Translations under genes and position numbers: made by a program
From: Tipula vernalis
Taxonomy: Eukaryota > Arthropoda > Insecta > Diptera > Tipulidae
NCBI GenBank assembly: GCA_958295665.1
Contig: OY282558.1
Location: forward strand, 23,869,409 to 23,933,408
Reading direction: 5' to 3'
Length of the DNA stretch: 64,000 nt
Shown here: positions 12,130 through 26,156 of the stretch, one piece after another
How positions within the stretch are numbered: position 1 is the stretch's first letter
Layout of the letters: the number at the start of each line of letters is the position of its first letter
Notes under the pieces: generated by a model
The model's database searches: none
What the model saw: the letters and a program-made list of their open reading frames with translations, nothing else
Told to the model about the DNA's origin: nothing

Positions 12130-14217
12130 AATGAGCTACCTAGCCGTATCGTCGGGTTCAAATAAAAGGCAAATAATTTATAATTCTTTATAAATAAACG
12201 AAAAAATTAAACTTTATTGAAATTCCTTTTAAATAATTCACTAATACTTTGTTATTAATAAAAAAAAAACAAATAATTAAAATTACAGACCTTACACCGA
12301 CTAGCTAAACTAAAATCAATCTGAGAAATAGGAAAATTTTGGAAATCGAAAATATCGATCTGACTATAATCTGAAAAAAATAAGATAATTGATCAGATCG
12401 ATATGAGCGGAAATAAGAAACAGATTTTTAGTACTCCGATCGATTAGATCGGAAATAAGAAACAGCATTCGTTTTCTCGCTGAAAAATTCCGATCGACAA
12501 ATTTATATTCTAGTTCTCTTTGCGGATTTTACTTTTAGTACTAGTTCTAAATATAGTAAACATGTCAAAAATTGAAATAATTTGTAATTTTATTCAAAAT
12601 GTTTCTTTTTGTTTTATCAATAAGCTCATTTACAATTTTAAACCGATGATTTTGCGCCATGTACCTACTCGTATAAAAATAAACGAATTTTACTACGACA
12701 AGTAAGGTTACCAAATCAAAATAGAGTCATCAAAATTACATGCTGCATAATACCGTACAGCAATTTGAACATTAAAATGAAAAAGAAGAATAATGGGAGG
12801 GTTTGCGGACTAAAATTCCTTTATGGTGTTTTAGAATATTTGCTGTGCATTTTATTGATTGAAAATTTTACTAATAAATATTCAATTTTATTCATTTATT
12901 TGTACATATTGGTGTTATTGTTACATTCACCGGCTATGCGTTTCTGTTTTCATTCCACTTTTCGCGTAACGAAAATTTCCGTATATGCATTGAAATCTAC
13001 GTTCAATCAAATTCTACAATTCGACAAAAGCGGGATTTATTTTCTCTTTATACTGAACCTGAATCCGAAATTCTCTAGAAAATAACTCCACACAACCAAA
13101 ATCTACCTGCTGGAGTAAGTTTTTGGAAATACGTCTTCAAGTGAGAAATTAAAAATGGCAAAGTTTTATTAAAATTTCACAATTTTTTGAAAAGGTTGAG
13201 TTTTATACTTGATAGTAGGAAGCATAAAAACCAAACAATTCCAAAAAATCTAAACCCTGTTTATTTATTAGGACCAAAACCAATTGGCTTAAATGATAAG
13301 ATAAGGCCGTTCTTAAAATTCGTTACAATTTATCCTAATAGAATTTTAATTTTAGTTCAGAATTTTGAAAAAATACTCTCACAAAATTTTACGTAATGTT
13401 AAAAAGTTTTAATTTATTCAAAATTTGGCATTCTTCAAGGACAAGACTTTTAACCAAAATTAGTCCTGATTTCAAGAATTTTTAAACTGAAAATATAGAA
13501 TTTAGCAAGAAACGGACATAAAATTCATTCTTATTCAGGCATTTGGGATGCAAACTGTTGCAATAGAATCGGTTAAGATGCAAGAATAAATATTTGGATA
13601 ATTTCGAAATGTCAAATAAATGTAATCCAACTAGAAAAATTTAGGATTAATTTACACCTTACCTAATTGGCGATTCTGAAAAGAGTTGAGTTTGTACTCA
13701 TTTGTATGTATATACATATACAAGCTAATATATCTTACATTCTTAGGTATCTTAAATAGTTTTGTTTCATACGCACTTGTTTTGCTATGCCAAATATGTT
13801 TATGCGCGACACAAAGTTGATGTGTGGAAAATTGCCGTGCTGGATTCTTTAACTAATATCTACTAATATATATTTTTCGAGAAAATGATATTTTGTCGAA
13901 CAAGGGCAGCAAAGTTTCTAAATTTTTCGTTTTTTTTTTCAATTTCAACCATTTCTTTCTTATTTCAAATTTAACTTAAAAATCATGGCTAAAGTTATGG
14001 CTCTTCAAAGGTAACTGATACGGCTCAGGAAAGTCAGGAAGATCTAATTGCAATCAGTGTCTGGGGACACCCCAACCCGGGTATTTACCGTGATAAAAAA
14101 TCGGGTTATCGAGTATCTGTTTCACTTCAACCGATTTACAACAAAGCCTATGTTTTATGTTACATCTAGAAGGCGAGTCGAAAGCAAAATTTGTTTTGGG
14201 TTTTCAGCTTTCAACTA
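12130..14217. other. AT-rich non-coding DNA
   Basis: No supported gene. It includes the paired GGAAATAAGAAACAG motif near 12.41-12.46 kb and otherwise unstructured sequence. Confidence 0.5.
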
Positions 14218-15891
14218 CAGTCGCTCACAGCTTATTTCGACCAGCACCTATCAAAAACTTTAACCACCCATAAAAACTAAACTAAAGAAGATATCAAATT
14301 TTTGTAAACACAGATTATTACTTTATTGGTTTAAATTATCTTTTATTCAGTTCATTATTTTTTTAAAGTTTTTTCAAAATATAGTAACAAATAATAACCA
14401 AAAACTAACTTAAAACAACGTCACAGCTTATACACAACAACAAATTCTATATATTCAATTAAATTAAATTGAGCTTAAACGCACGAAAGAAAAAATCAAT
14501 ATTTAGTATGACCACCCTTCTGGTCAACAATCATTTTCAGCCTCGTAGGCATTGAATCGACCAGTTTTTGTGTCACTTCTGGGGTAATCTTGGACCATTC
14601 CTCAACCAATGCTGTTTTGAGATCGCTTTTGTTGGATATTTTACGTTTTCGGATCTTTGTATCCAAAATGGCCCACAAATTTTCGATAACGTTGATGTCG
14701 GGCAACTGTGCCGGTGGTCCCATAATATGCGGACAGTTCCAAATCAGCCATAACTGGACAATACCCGACTTATGCTTCGGGTCATTGTCTTCATAAAATC
14801 TGAAGTTTTCACGAATGCCCAGTTTTTCTGCACTTTCAAGCAAGTTTGACTTCAAAACTTCCAGGTAATGAGACTTATCCATTGTCGTCTCAATAAATTC
14901 CAAATTTCCAACTCCCGCTGCGGACATACAGACCCACATCATAACGCTGCCACCTCCATGTTTGACTGTAGCTTTCAAATTTTTATTCTGTAATTCTGTA
15001 TTTGGCTTACGCCAAACATAGGATGCGCCATCAGAGCCAAAAAAATTAAATTTTGACTCATCGGCGAATATGACGGTGTTCCAAAATCCAGACCTGTTAT
15101 CTAAATGTTCCTTGGCAAATTTTAAACGGCACTTCTGATTCTTAACGCTTATAAAGGGCTTCTTGCGCGCTATTCTGCCATGTGCTCGAAGTCATATGCT
15201 TGCAGCACACGGCGAATAGTTTCCGGGTGGCATGACTTGCCCAACTCAGCTTCCACTACACTGGCAATTTACGGAGCCGATAGTTTTGGGTTGTCCCGGA
15301 TTTTCCGTACAATATATCGCTTGTCCGTTGGATTGAAAATTTTGTTGGAGGCATTTCTCCTTTTATCGTGCGTTCTATTTTCGTGGACGAATCGATATAT
15401 GATGCTCTGCACTGTAGAATCACTTAGTCCGACTATCTCACCAATTTTCCTGCGCGAATAGCCATTTTTAAATTTACTGAGAACAAGTTCTCGTTGTTCA
15501 ATTGTCGTACATGGTCCCATTTCACAAAATTAATTTTTCTGCACGATATCATCAAACAAGTCAACAAGACTGAACTAAAACAAGTTAATAATGTAATGAC
15601 TAAAACATAGAAAAAGAAACGACTACTATGCAAGGTAACGGATCTTTACATACAGCTGCAAAGTTTGGTGGTTGAAATAAGCAGTGACGTTCTTTATAGT
15701 TGCATTTTTCCTTTTAAATTGTTTTAGTATATTTAAGAAAATATATAAAAATAAATGAACTCATATTTGATTAGTTTAAACATTAGACTAATAACCTTGG
15801 TTTACAAAATTATTATTTTTGTTTTAGTTTAGTTTTTATAGGCAATTGACAGATTTTTTACGTGCTGGTCGAAATAAGCTGTGAGCGACTG
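14218..15891 (-). mobile_element. Tc1-like transposon, near full length
   Basis: The element is flanked by TA at 14216-14217 and 15892-15893. It has perfect 30-bp terminal inverted repeats (14218-14247 and 15862-15891) beginning CAGTCGCTCACAGCTTATTT. Weaker inverted similarity extends a further ~70 bp inward (for example CTATAAAAACTAAACTAAA). Length is 1674 bp, normal for an autonomous Tc1-like element. Confidence 0.93.
14496..15520 (-). pseudogene. Tc1-like DD34E transposase with few lesions
   Basis: The frame begins MGPCTTIEQRELVLSKFKNG at 15520, with a paired-type helix-turn-helix (SRRKIGEIVGLSDSTVQSI). A stop follows PKLSAP at about 15268. The second helix region (HPETIRRVLQAYDFEH) is followed near 15180 by a frame change. 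The frame then runs uninterrupted through WNTVIFADESKFNFFG (first Asp), VKHGGGSVMMWVCM, FYEDNDPKHKSG (second Asp) and INVIENLWAILD (Glu) to the stop at 14496. The Asp-Glu spacing is 34 residues, the Tc1 signature. One stop and one frameshift make it probably inactive but young. Confidence 0.93.
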
Positions 15892-15893
15892 TA

Positions 15894-17202
15894 TATTAGA
15901 AATATCTGAAGATCTATCATAATTCGACACTTTTTTTACAATGAAATGTTGCAATGAATATTTAAAAGGCTTTGAAATATTTAACAGGTAAATGGTTAAT
16001 TTTCAGTCAAATATGGCAGTGTTCTTAAAGGTTTTTGACGTTATAATCGATTTGCGAACTATAGAACATAATCATTATTAAAAATTTGGAAACGCATTCT
16101 GTTTACTACACTGTCTTTCCTGGTAAACATTACAAGATAGTTATTTAACAAGCGATATATGTAGTATTAAGGAGATTCAAGTTATGTAAGGCTTACAAAG
16201 ACAAAGTCTTTTCTCGTGAGAACTGGAACACTTCAATATAATTGAAATAAAAATTAGAATATCTGAAATAAGTGAATTACACTCGAAAATGATAATTCAA
16301 AAACTAATAATTTTATTATTATACATAAAAAAAACATTCAGACAGTTTAAAAGTTCGATAAGTTTGGTGTGAACAGAAGTTTCCACAAATCCAAATATAA
16401 ATAAACTACCGAAACCTATTTAAAATAGCTTTATCAGAAATCATGGCACTTGAAATATTTAAAGTGAGTTTGATAAAAAAAACGTCGTATAATTATTTCC
16501 ACTTGAAAATTTGTATAGATATATGTACTTAGAAGTCGGTATAATCAGTATAATGCGATATGCACACAATAGTATCCCACACTAAATTTTATATACTATT
16601 TACAATTAGCCAATTTACTAAATAACAAAGCATTTATGAAATAGTGCACACCATTATTTATTTTAAAAAAATAAGCCGACTATATAAAGCCCTTCAACTA
16701 AATCACCTCATATCAATGCGCACTCTCGCGAAAACCTTCACACTTTCTAATTTCCTTAGTATATAGTTTATAACAACAAAAATACAATAAACAATATAAC
16801 AAGCCAATTAACATGATACAAACATAAGTACAATCTATATTATAGCTTTATAGAATAGCTCGCTATTGTCTAAAACCTCGATTATGTGTGATAATGAAAT
16901 ATTTTTTACTTCATTTTTATGGATATTGTTGCGAATTATCAAAAAACGGGTAAAATAAAAAAAAAGCAACAAAACGTCTTAATAAATGTGTCATTGATAA
17001 AGTGAAATTATTATTACATGTTTTGTATTTGGTATTTATAAAATTTACAAGAATATTTATATAACTTATATTACAATACAGCATGCAATAAACTAATCTA
17101 AATTTAATTTGTTGTTTATCGTTATAATGTTACAAGGATTTCATTTACTATATGTAAAATAAGGAAACTATTTCAAATTTAAAATGCAAACAAAAATCTT
17201 AC
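15894..17202. other. AT-rich intron DNA downstream of the RhoGAP exon
   Basis: No coding or repeat structure was recognised. It begins directly after the donor of the exon at 17203. Confidence 0.5.
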
Positions 17203-17404
17203 CTTAAATCTTAACACATCTTCCATCCGTGCAGTTTTACCATCACTCACACATGATTGAAAAAAACTTGGTGCCACAGATACTCCGAGCGCTTCACTAG
17301 TCATACCTGTACCAGCGCGCTCCGCATTACTGGCAATCACACGGAATGTTCCAAACAGCAATACTAGTAATCTTTGTGTATAAACTGGCAGTGACATTAG
17401 TAAA
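17203..17404 (-). CDS. Exon encoding the C-terminal half of the same RhoGAP domain
   Basis: This 202-bp exon has a clean acceptor (TTTTTTACTTACAG|TTTACT, AG at 17406-17405) and a consensus donor (TTTAAG|GTAAGA, GT at 17202-17201). The phase-2 'AG' of the exon at 62154 plus its first T makes a Ser codon, and the frame then reads LLMSLPVYTQRLLVLLFG, the usual RhoGAP helix following the first half. Further on come MTSEALGVSVAPSFF and MEDVLRFK, matching the end of the domain. In most active family members the first of these has an Asn (N-L-A pattern) where this protein has Ala, so catalytic activity may be altered. The exon ends in phase 0. A continuing exon must lie at lower coordinates or beyond the window; I could not identify it. 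Confidence 0.92.
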
Positions 17405-19473
17405 CTGTAAGTAAAAAACATGAAATTGAACATTAGAATAATTTAGATTCCTTTCAAATAATTACATAGATCAATCAATATTGCAGATTTTAATTGTGCA
17501 TATCTTGTGAAAGTTAAATTTTCTAGGCAACAAGATTGATTTTTGAGGTTTATAGAAAATAAATTGAAAACCGTGTGGCTTTATTTATAATTCTGGCTTT
17601 CCAGTAGTATCACAGATAAGAATAACTATTCTTATCTGTGGTAGCATCTCAAATAAAAAAAAAATAGGCGCATCATTTTAAACCAAAATAGTCCGACAGA
17701 CATAAAAAATTTGGCAATTTAGAGATGAAATTGGAACTGAATTAGGCTTAATAATTTAACATTAAAATTGTATGGTTAGAAAATTGAATGTAAATTATTT
17801 AGCGTTCATTCTCTTGAAGCCTGAAGTCTGTCTTAGAGTCTAGACAGGTCTAGAGACCAAATCTAAACAAATCCCGCAAATATTAATAAAACGTGTAAAG
17901 CGTTTAAAACAATGAGACATATTTAACCGCCTAATGACTTTTTGTAAGTTTTGTTGTATTTGACATTCTTACAGCTTCAAGGCGGACAAATTCAACGTAT
18001 GCCTAATGCTTCATTCAATTGGCGTCACAAGTAAAATGTTTGACATTAAGTAGGCGACACATTGTCGAGAAGCCAGCTATGTATTTATAATATAGATGAC
18101 TTGTTACTAATTACTATCTATTTTAACATTTAAATGTGAAATGTTTACGTTGAAAAGGTATTACATAACACTTCAATTAGGCACATAACCTCTCATCATT
18201 TATTGTCATAAATAATTTCTAGCATCCAATAATGCACCGGCCTTAAAGCGTCCTTGTTGCACACAATTAACCCTGTCAATGATCTTCTAGCTTTGTTAAT
18301 TGTTACGAGCTACTTTCGAACATGGTCATTATTGTACAGTTTGTGTCTCTGTTTTACGAGTACATGACGAAATGTGCGCGGTTATTAAATGTAATTAACA
18401 TTAATTAGATTTATAGTTTGTATGTTACTGGGGTATTAATGAATGGAATAGATAGACGCCTTAATTAGTTTATTTAAGTTAATATTGTGTTTGGCATACT
18501 TCAATAAATATATTTTACATCAAGATAAGAGATTTAGAACATGATAGCACTTTGTAACAGCTCAACATCATTCAGAGGCATTCATTTAGACTTCCCTTAA
18601 AAAAATTGCTTAGATAAAAATTTGAAATATAAGATTATACATTTTACATATTATTCATCATATCAGAGACCTTGGCACTCTGTTCATAAATATTTTAGCA
18701 CACATAAAATTATGTGGTTTTACTAGAACACAATAGAATAGATTGTTTATTGTGGTTATTTCTTGCGATAAGACAATATATCTGCACTTTAACTATTTTT
18801 TTTATTTTATACCAAAGCAGTTTAATGATCTTAATAATAGTTATAATATTTTACAATTTTTAAGATAAAAACAAAAACAAAAAATAATGATTAGGTTATT
18901 CATAAGATGACTCAACTGATAACAATGAACAACTTTTTTTTTTTTTTGTAATTTTTACAAATCATTCATAGTAGTTTCGTAGAAAACTGTTTTTGTTGTT
19001 GTAAGAAAAAAAATTTATCTTAATTTGATCAAGTATATTTATATTTTATTTTTAAGAAAAATATAAATATAAATAAGATTTTTTTATTATTTTGCTTTTC
19101 TGGTTTATATCCACACTTTTTAAATCAAATAAAATCAAATTAGTCGATTTGCTCTCGCGCACTCAATTGAGGTCAAAAAATTTTATTAAAAAACTATTAA
19201 AATTGAATGATTTGTAGTGTTGTTTGTAGTTCAATGGTTTTTAAACGTTATTTTGCGGAAGACTACAGTAACCGTATAATAAATATCGTATTAGATCATA
19301 TGTCAACTACCTGGTGTACCTGGTGAGGTGAATTAAAATAATTTATTAGCACAACTCAAATTTAGTGTTTTAAGCTTTGTCTGTTCACGAAGGAAATTCT
19401 ATGGTCCTGCTGGGTGGAGACTCCATAAAGATTTGTTGAACTTTATGTTAGTGACTTTAATTATCAGAAAAAA
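17405..19473. other. AT-rich intron DNA
   Basis: No coding or repeat structure was recognised. A short inverted pair (ATCACAGATAAGAATA / TATTCTTATCTGTGG) occurs at about 17611-17642. Confidence 0.5.
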
Positions 19474-19926
19474 TTGAGGTGTGGCCAACACACGAATTTA
19501 TTTACGAACAGAGAATTTTGAGAAATTTTATTTTTTTCTTAATTTTTTTTTTAATTTGTTTTTAATTTTTGGAAACATTTTGAATTAAGTAGTTTTTTGT
19601 AAACCTTATACTTTTTAAATATTTGCAAAACAAATTTTCTGGACCAAGGGAGTGCCACTTCCGGTTAGCCGATTTGGAGTAAAATTCACTGGGACCTCCC
19701 AATTTATCAAAAAAGCTTAAATCTGAAGTTTCAGTTCGATTGATTAAGCCATATGGGCTGTAGAGAGGACACAGGCAGACTGACAGACTGACAGACAGAC
19801 AGACACCATTCCGAAACCCACTTTTTCGGACTCAGGGGACCTCAAAACAAATAAATCTCTAAAAATCTCAAGGTCCAAAATTTTCATGATTACTATACTT
19901 TATTTTACTAGAGTAAAAGAAAGTAA
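19474..19926 (-). repeat. Module A, copy 1
   Basis: On the plus strand it starts TTGAGGTGTGGCCAACACAC and ends at the palindrome ACTAGAGTAAAAGAAAGTAAA. It is followed by a ~105-bp segment (19930-20032) and a second copy of the palindrome core (20033-20057) before the satellite begins; the other loci lack this insert. Confidence 0.85.
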
Positions 19927-20059
19927 AAAGAAGTTTTGGAAATACATCTGTTTGTGTGTTAAATTTACAGAGGGACTGCAGAGCTTATTACAACTAACAG
20001 TAATATGACCGCCGCACCCCAAGGGGATATGGATACTTTATTTTACTAGAGTAAAATCA

Positions 20060-22706
20060 AATAAAAAACCCTAATCCATACGAATCGTTCGTTTCGTAAA
20101 AGTTCTGCAAAATTATTTTTTGGACATCGCACTCAACTCCCAAGGGCCAATATCGGATATTGCCAACAATGATGACAAAGGTTTCGATAGTACATGGAAC
20201 AGGTCCCTCAATTACCTAGTTAGAAAACCCTAATTCATACGGATTGTTCGTTTAGTAAAAGTTCTACGAAATTATTTTTTGGAAATCGCACTCAACAATG
20301 ATGATAAAGGTTTCGCTAGCACACGGAATAGGTCCCTTAATTACCTAGTTAAAAAACCCTAATCCATACGGATCGTTCGTTTAGTAAAAGTTCTGCAAAA
20401 TTATTTTTTGGAAATCGCACTCAACTCCCAAGGGCCAATATCGGCCATTGCCAACAATGATGATAAAGGTTTCGCTAGCACATGGAATAGGTCCCTTAAT
20501 TACCTAGTTAAAAACCCTAATCCATACGGATCGTTCGTTTAGTAAAAGTTCTGCAAAATTATTTATTGGAAATCGCACTCAACAATGATGACAAAGGTTT
20601 CGCTAGCACATGGAATAGGTCCCTTAATTACCTAGTTAAAAAACACTAATCCATACAAATCGTTCGTTAAGTAAAAGTTCTGCAAAATTATTGTTTGGAA
20701 ATCGCACTCAACTCCCAAGGGCCAATATCGGCCATTGCCAACAATGATGATAAAGGTTTCGCTAGCACATGGAATAGGTCCCTTAATTACCTAGTTAGAA
20801 AACCCTAATCCATACGGATCTTCGTTTAGTAAAAGTTTAGCACATGGAATAGGTCCCTTAATTACCTAGTTAGAAAACCCTAATCCATACAAATCGTTCG
20901 TTTAGTAAAAGTTCTGCAAAATTAAAAAAATCGCACTCAACCCCCAAGGGCCAATATCGGCCATTGCCAACAATGATGATAAAGGTTTCGCTAGCACATG
21001 GAATATGTCCCTTAATTACTTAGTTAGAAAACCCTAATCCATACGGATCGTTCGTTTAGTAAAAGTTTAGCACATGGAATAGGTCCCTTAATTACCTAGT
21101 TAAAAACCCTAATCCATACGGATCGTTCGTTTAGTAAAAGTTCTACAAAATTATTTATTGGAAATCGCACTCAAATCCCAAGAGCCAATATCGGCCATTG
21201 CCAACAATGATGACAAAGGTTTCGCTAGCACATGGAATAGGTCCCTTAATTACCTAGTTAAAAAACGCTAATCCATACGGATCGTTCGTTTAATAAAAGT
21301 TCTATGAAATTATTTTTTGGAAATCGCACTCAACCCCCAAGGGCCAATATCGGCCATTGCCAACAATGATGAAAAAAGGTTTCGCTAGCACATGGAATAG
21401 GTCCCTTAATTACCTAGTTAGAAAACCCTAATCCATACGGATCGTTCGTTTAATAAAAGTTCTACGAAATTATTTTTTGGAAATCGCACTCAACCCCCAA
21501 GGGCCAATATCGGTCATTGCCAACAATGATGACAAAGGTTTCGCTAGCACATGGAATAGGTCCCTTAATTACCTAGTTAAAAAACCCTAATCCATACGGA
21601 TGGTTCGTTTAGTAAAAGTTCTGCAAAACTATTTTTTGGAAATCGCACTCAACCCCCAAGGGCCAATATCGGCCATTGCCAACAATGATGACAAAGGTTT
21701 GGCTAGCACATAGAATAGGTACCTCAAATACCTAGTTAGAAAACCCTAATCAATACGAATCGTTCGTTTAGTAAAAGTTTAGCACATGGAATAGGTCCCT
21801 TAATTACCTAGTTAAAAACCCTAATCCATACGGATCGTTCGTTTAGTAAAAGTTCTACAAAATTATTTATTGGAAATCGCACTCAAATCCCAAGAGCCAA
21901 TATCGGCCATTGCCAACAATGATGACAAAGGTTTCGCTAGCACATGGAATAGGTCCCTTAATTACCTAGTTAGTAAACCCTAATCCATACGGATCGTTCG
22001 GTTAGTAAAAGTTCTACGAAATTATTTTTTGGAAATTGCACTCAACAATGATGACAAAGGTTTCGCTAGCACATGGAATAGGTCCCTTAATTACCTAGTT
22101 AAAAACCCTAATCCATACGGATCGTTCGTTTAGTAAAAATTCTGCAAAATTATTTATTGGAAATCGCACTCAAATCCCAAGGGCCAATATCGGCCATTGC
22201 CAACAATGATGATAAAGGTTTCGCTAGCACATGGAATAGCTCCCTCAAATACCTAGTTAGAAAACCCTAATCCATACGGATGGTTCGTTTAGTAAAAGTT
22301 CTGCAAAACTATTTTTTGGAAATCGCACTCAACCCCCAAGGGCCAATATCGGCCATTGCCAACAATGATGACAAAGGTTTCGCTAGCACATGGAATAGGT
22401 CCCTTAATTACCTAGTTAAAAACCCTAATCCATACGGATCGTTCGGTTAGTAAAAGTTCTACGAAATTATTTTTTGGAAATTGCACTCAACAATGATGAC
22501 AAAGGTTTCGCTAGCACATGGAATAGGCCCCTTAATTACCTAGTTAAAAAACCCTAATCCATACGGATCGTTCGTTTAATAAAAGTTCTACGAAATTATT
22601 TTTTAGAAATCGCACTCAACCCCCAAGGGCCAATATCGGCCATTGCCAACAATGATGATAAAGATTTCGTTAGCACATGGAATAGGTCCCTTAATTACCT
22701 AGTTAA
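20060..22706 (+). repeat. Satellite T, array 1 (~19 monomers)
   Basis: The monomer starts around ACCCTAATCCATACGGATCG and ends TTAATTACCTAGTTAAAA. Monomer starts lie at about 20071, 20228, 20356, 20516, 20644, 20804, 20879, 21032, 21107, 21267, 21427, 21586, 21743, 21818, 21980, 22106, 22267, 22424 and 22552. Three length classes occur: about 155-163 bp (12 units), about 128 bp (4 units) and about 75 bp (3 units). The 128-bp class lacks the block between two CAAC motifs. The 75-bp class joins AAAAGTT directly to AGCACATGG. Confidence 0.92.
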
Positions 22707-22708
22707 AA

Positions 22709-23190
22709 TTGAGGTGTGGCCAACACACGACCTTCTTTTACAAACAGAGAATTTTGAGAAATTTTATTTTTTTCTTAATTTTTTTTTTTTAATTTTTTAA
22801 TTTTTTATTTTTGATTTTGATTTGTTTTTAACTTTTGGAAACATTTTGTATTAATTAGTTTTTTGTAAACCTTATACTTTTTAAATATTTGCAAAACAAA
22901 TTTTCTGGGCCAAGGGAGTGGCCACTTCCGGTTAGCCGATTTGGAGTAAAATTCACTGGGACCTCCCAATTTATCAAAAAAGCTTAAATCTGAAGTTTCA
23001 GTTCGATTGATTAAGCCATATGGGCTGTAGAGAGGATACAGACAGACTGACAGACTGACAGACTGACAGACAGACACCATTTCGAAACCCACTTTTTCGG
23101 ACTCAGGGGACCTCAAAACAAATAAATCTCTTAAAATGTCCAAAATTTTCATGATTACTATACTTTATTTTACTAGAGTAAAAGAAAGTA
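22709..23190 (-). repeat. Module A, copy 2
   Basis: Direct repeat of the copy at 19474, with a longer T/A-rich tract (about 22768-22830) and the CAGACTGACAGACTGACAG microsatellite at about 23038-23076. The junction with the satellite (CTAGTTAAAA|TTGAGG) is identical to the one at 49670. Confidence 0.85.

Positions 23191-26156
<2,966 letters not shown>

Larger units (their letters stand above)
19474..23190 (-). mobile_element. Composite repeat locus A-(T)19-A, DINE-1/Helentron-like
   Basis: Two direct copies of a module A (19474-19926 and 22709-23190) bracket an array of ~160-bp repeats. Read on the minus strand, A starts with an imperfect palindrome (core TTTTACTCTAGTAAAA). A (GTCT/GTCA)n microsatellite follows, then a conserved block, then a pyrimidine/poly-A-rich end. 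Palindrome, GTCY-type microsatellite and internal ~150-bp tandem repeats are the architecture of DINE-1/HINE elements, the non-autonomous relatives of Helentrons. Classification is by architecture only. No target duplication is visible. Confidence 0.6.

Noticed and set aside
22805..23152. 115-codon minus-strand frame in module A (also at 47849-48046 and 49700-49951)
   Set aside because: It recurs only because module A is repeated; copies differ in start and frame, and the sequence is low-complexity at one end.
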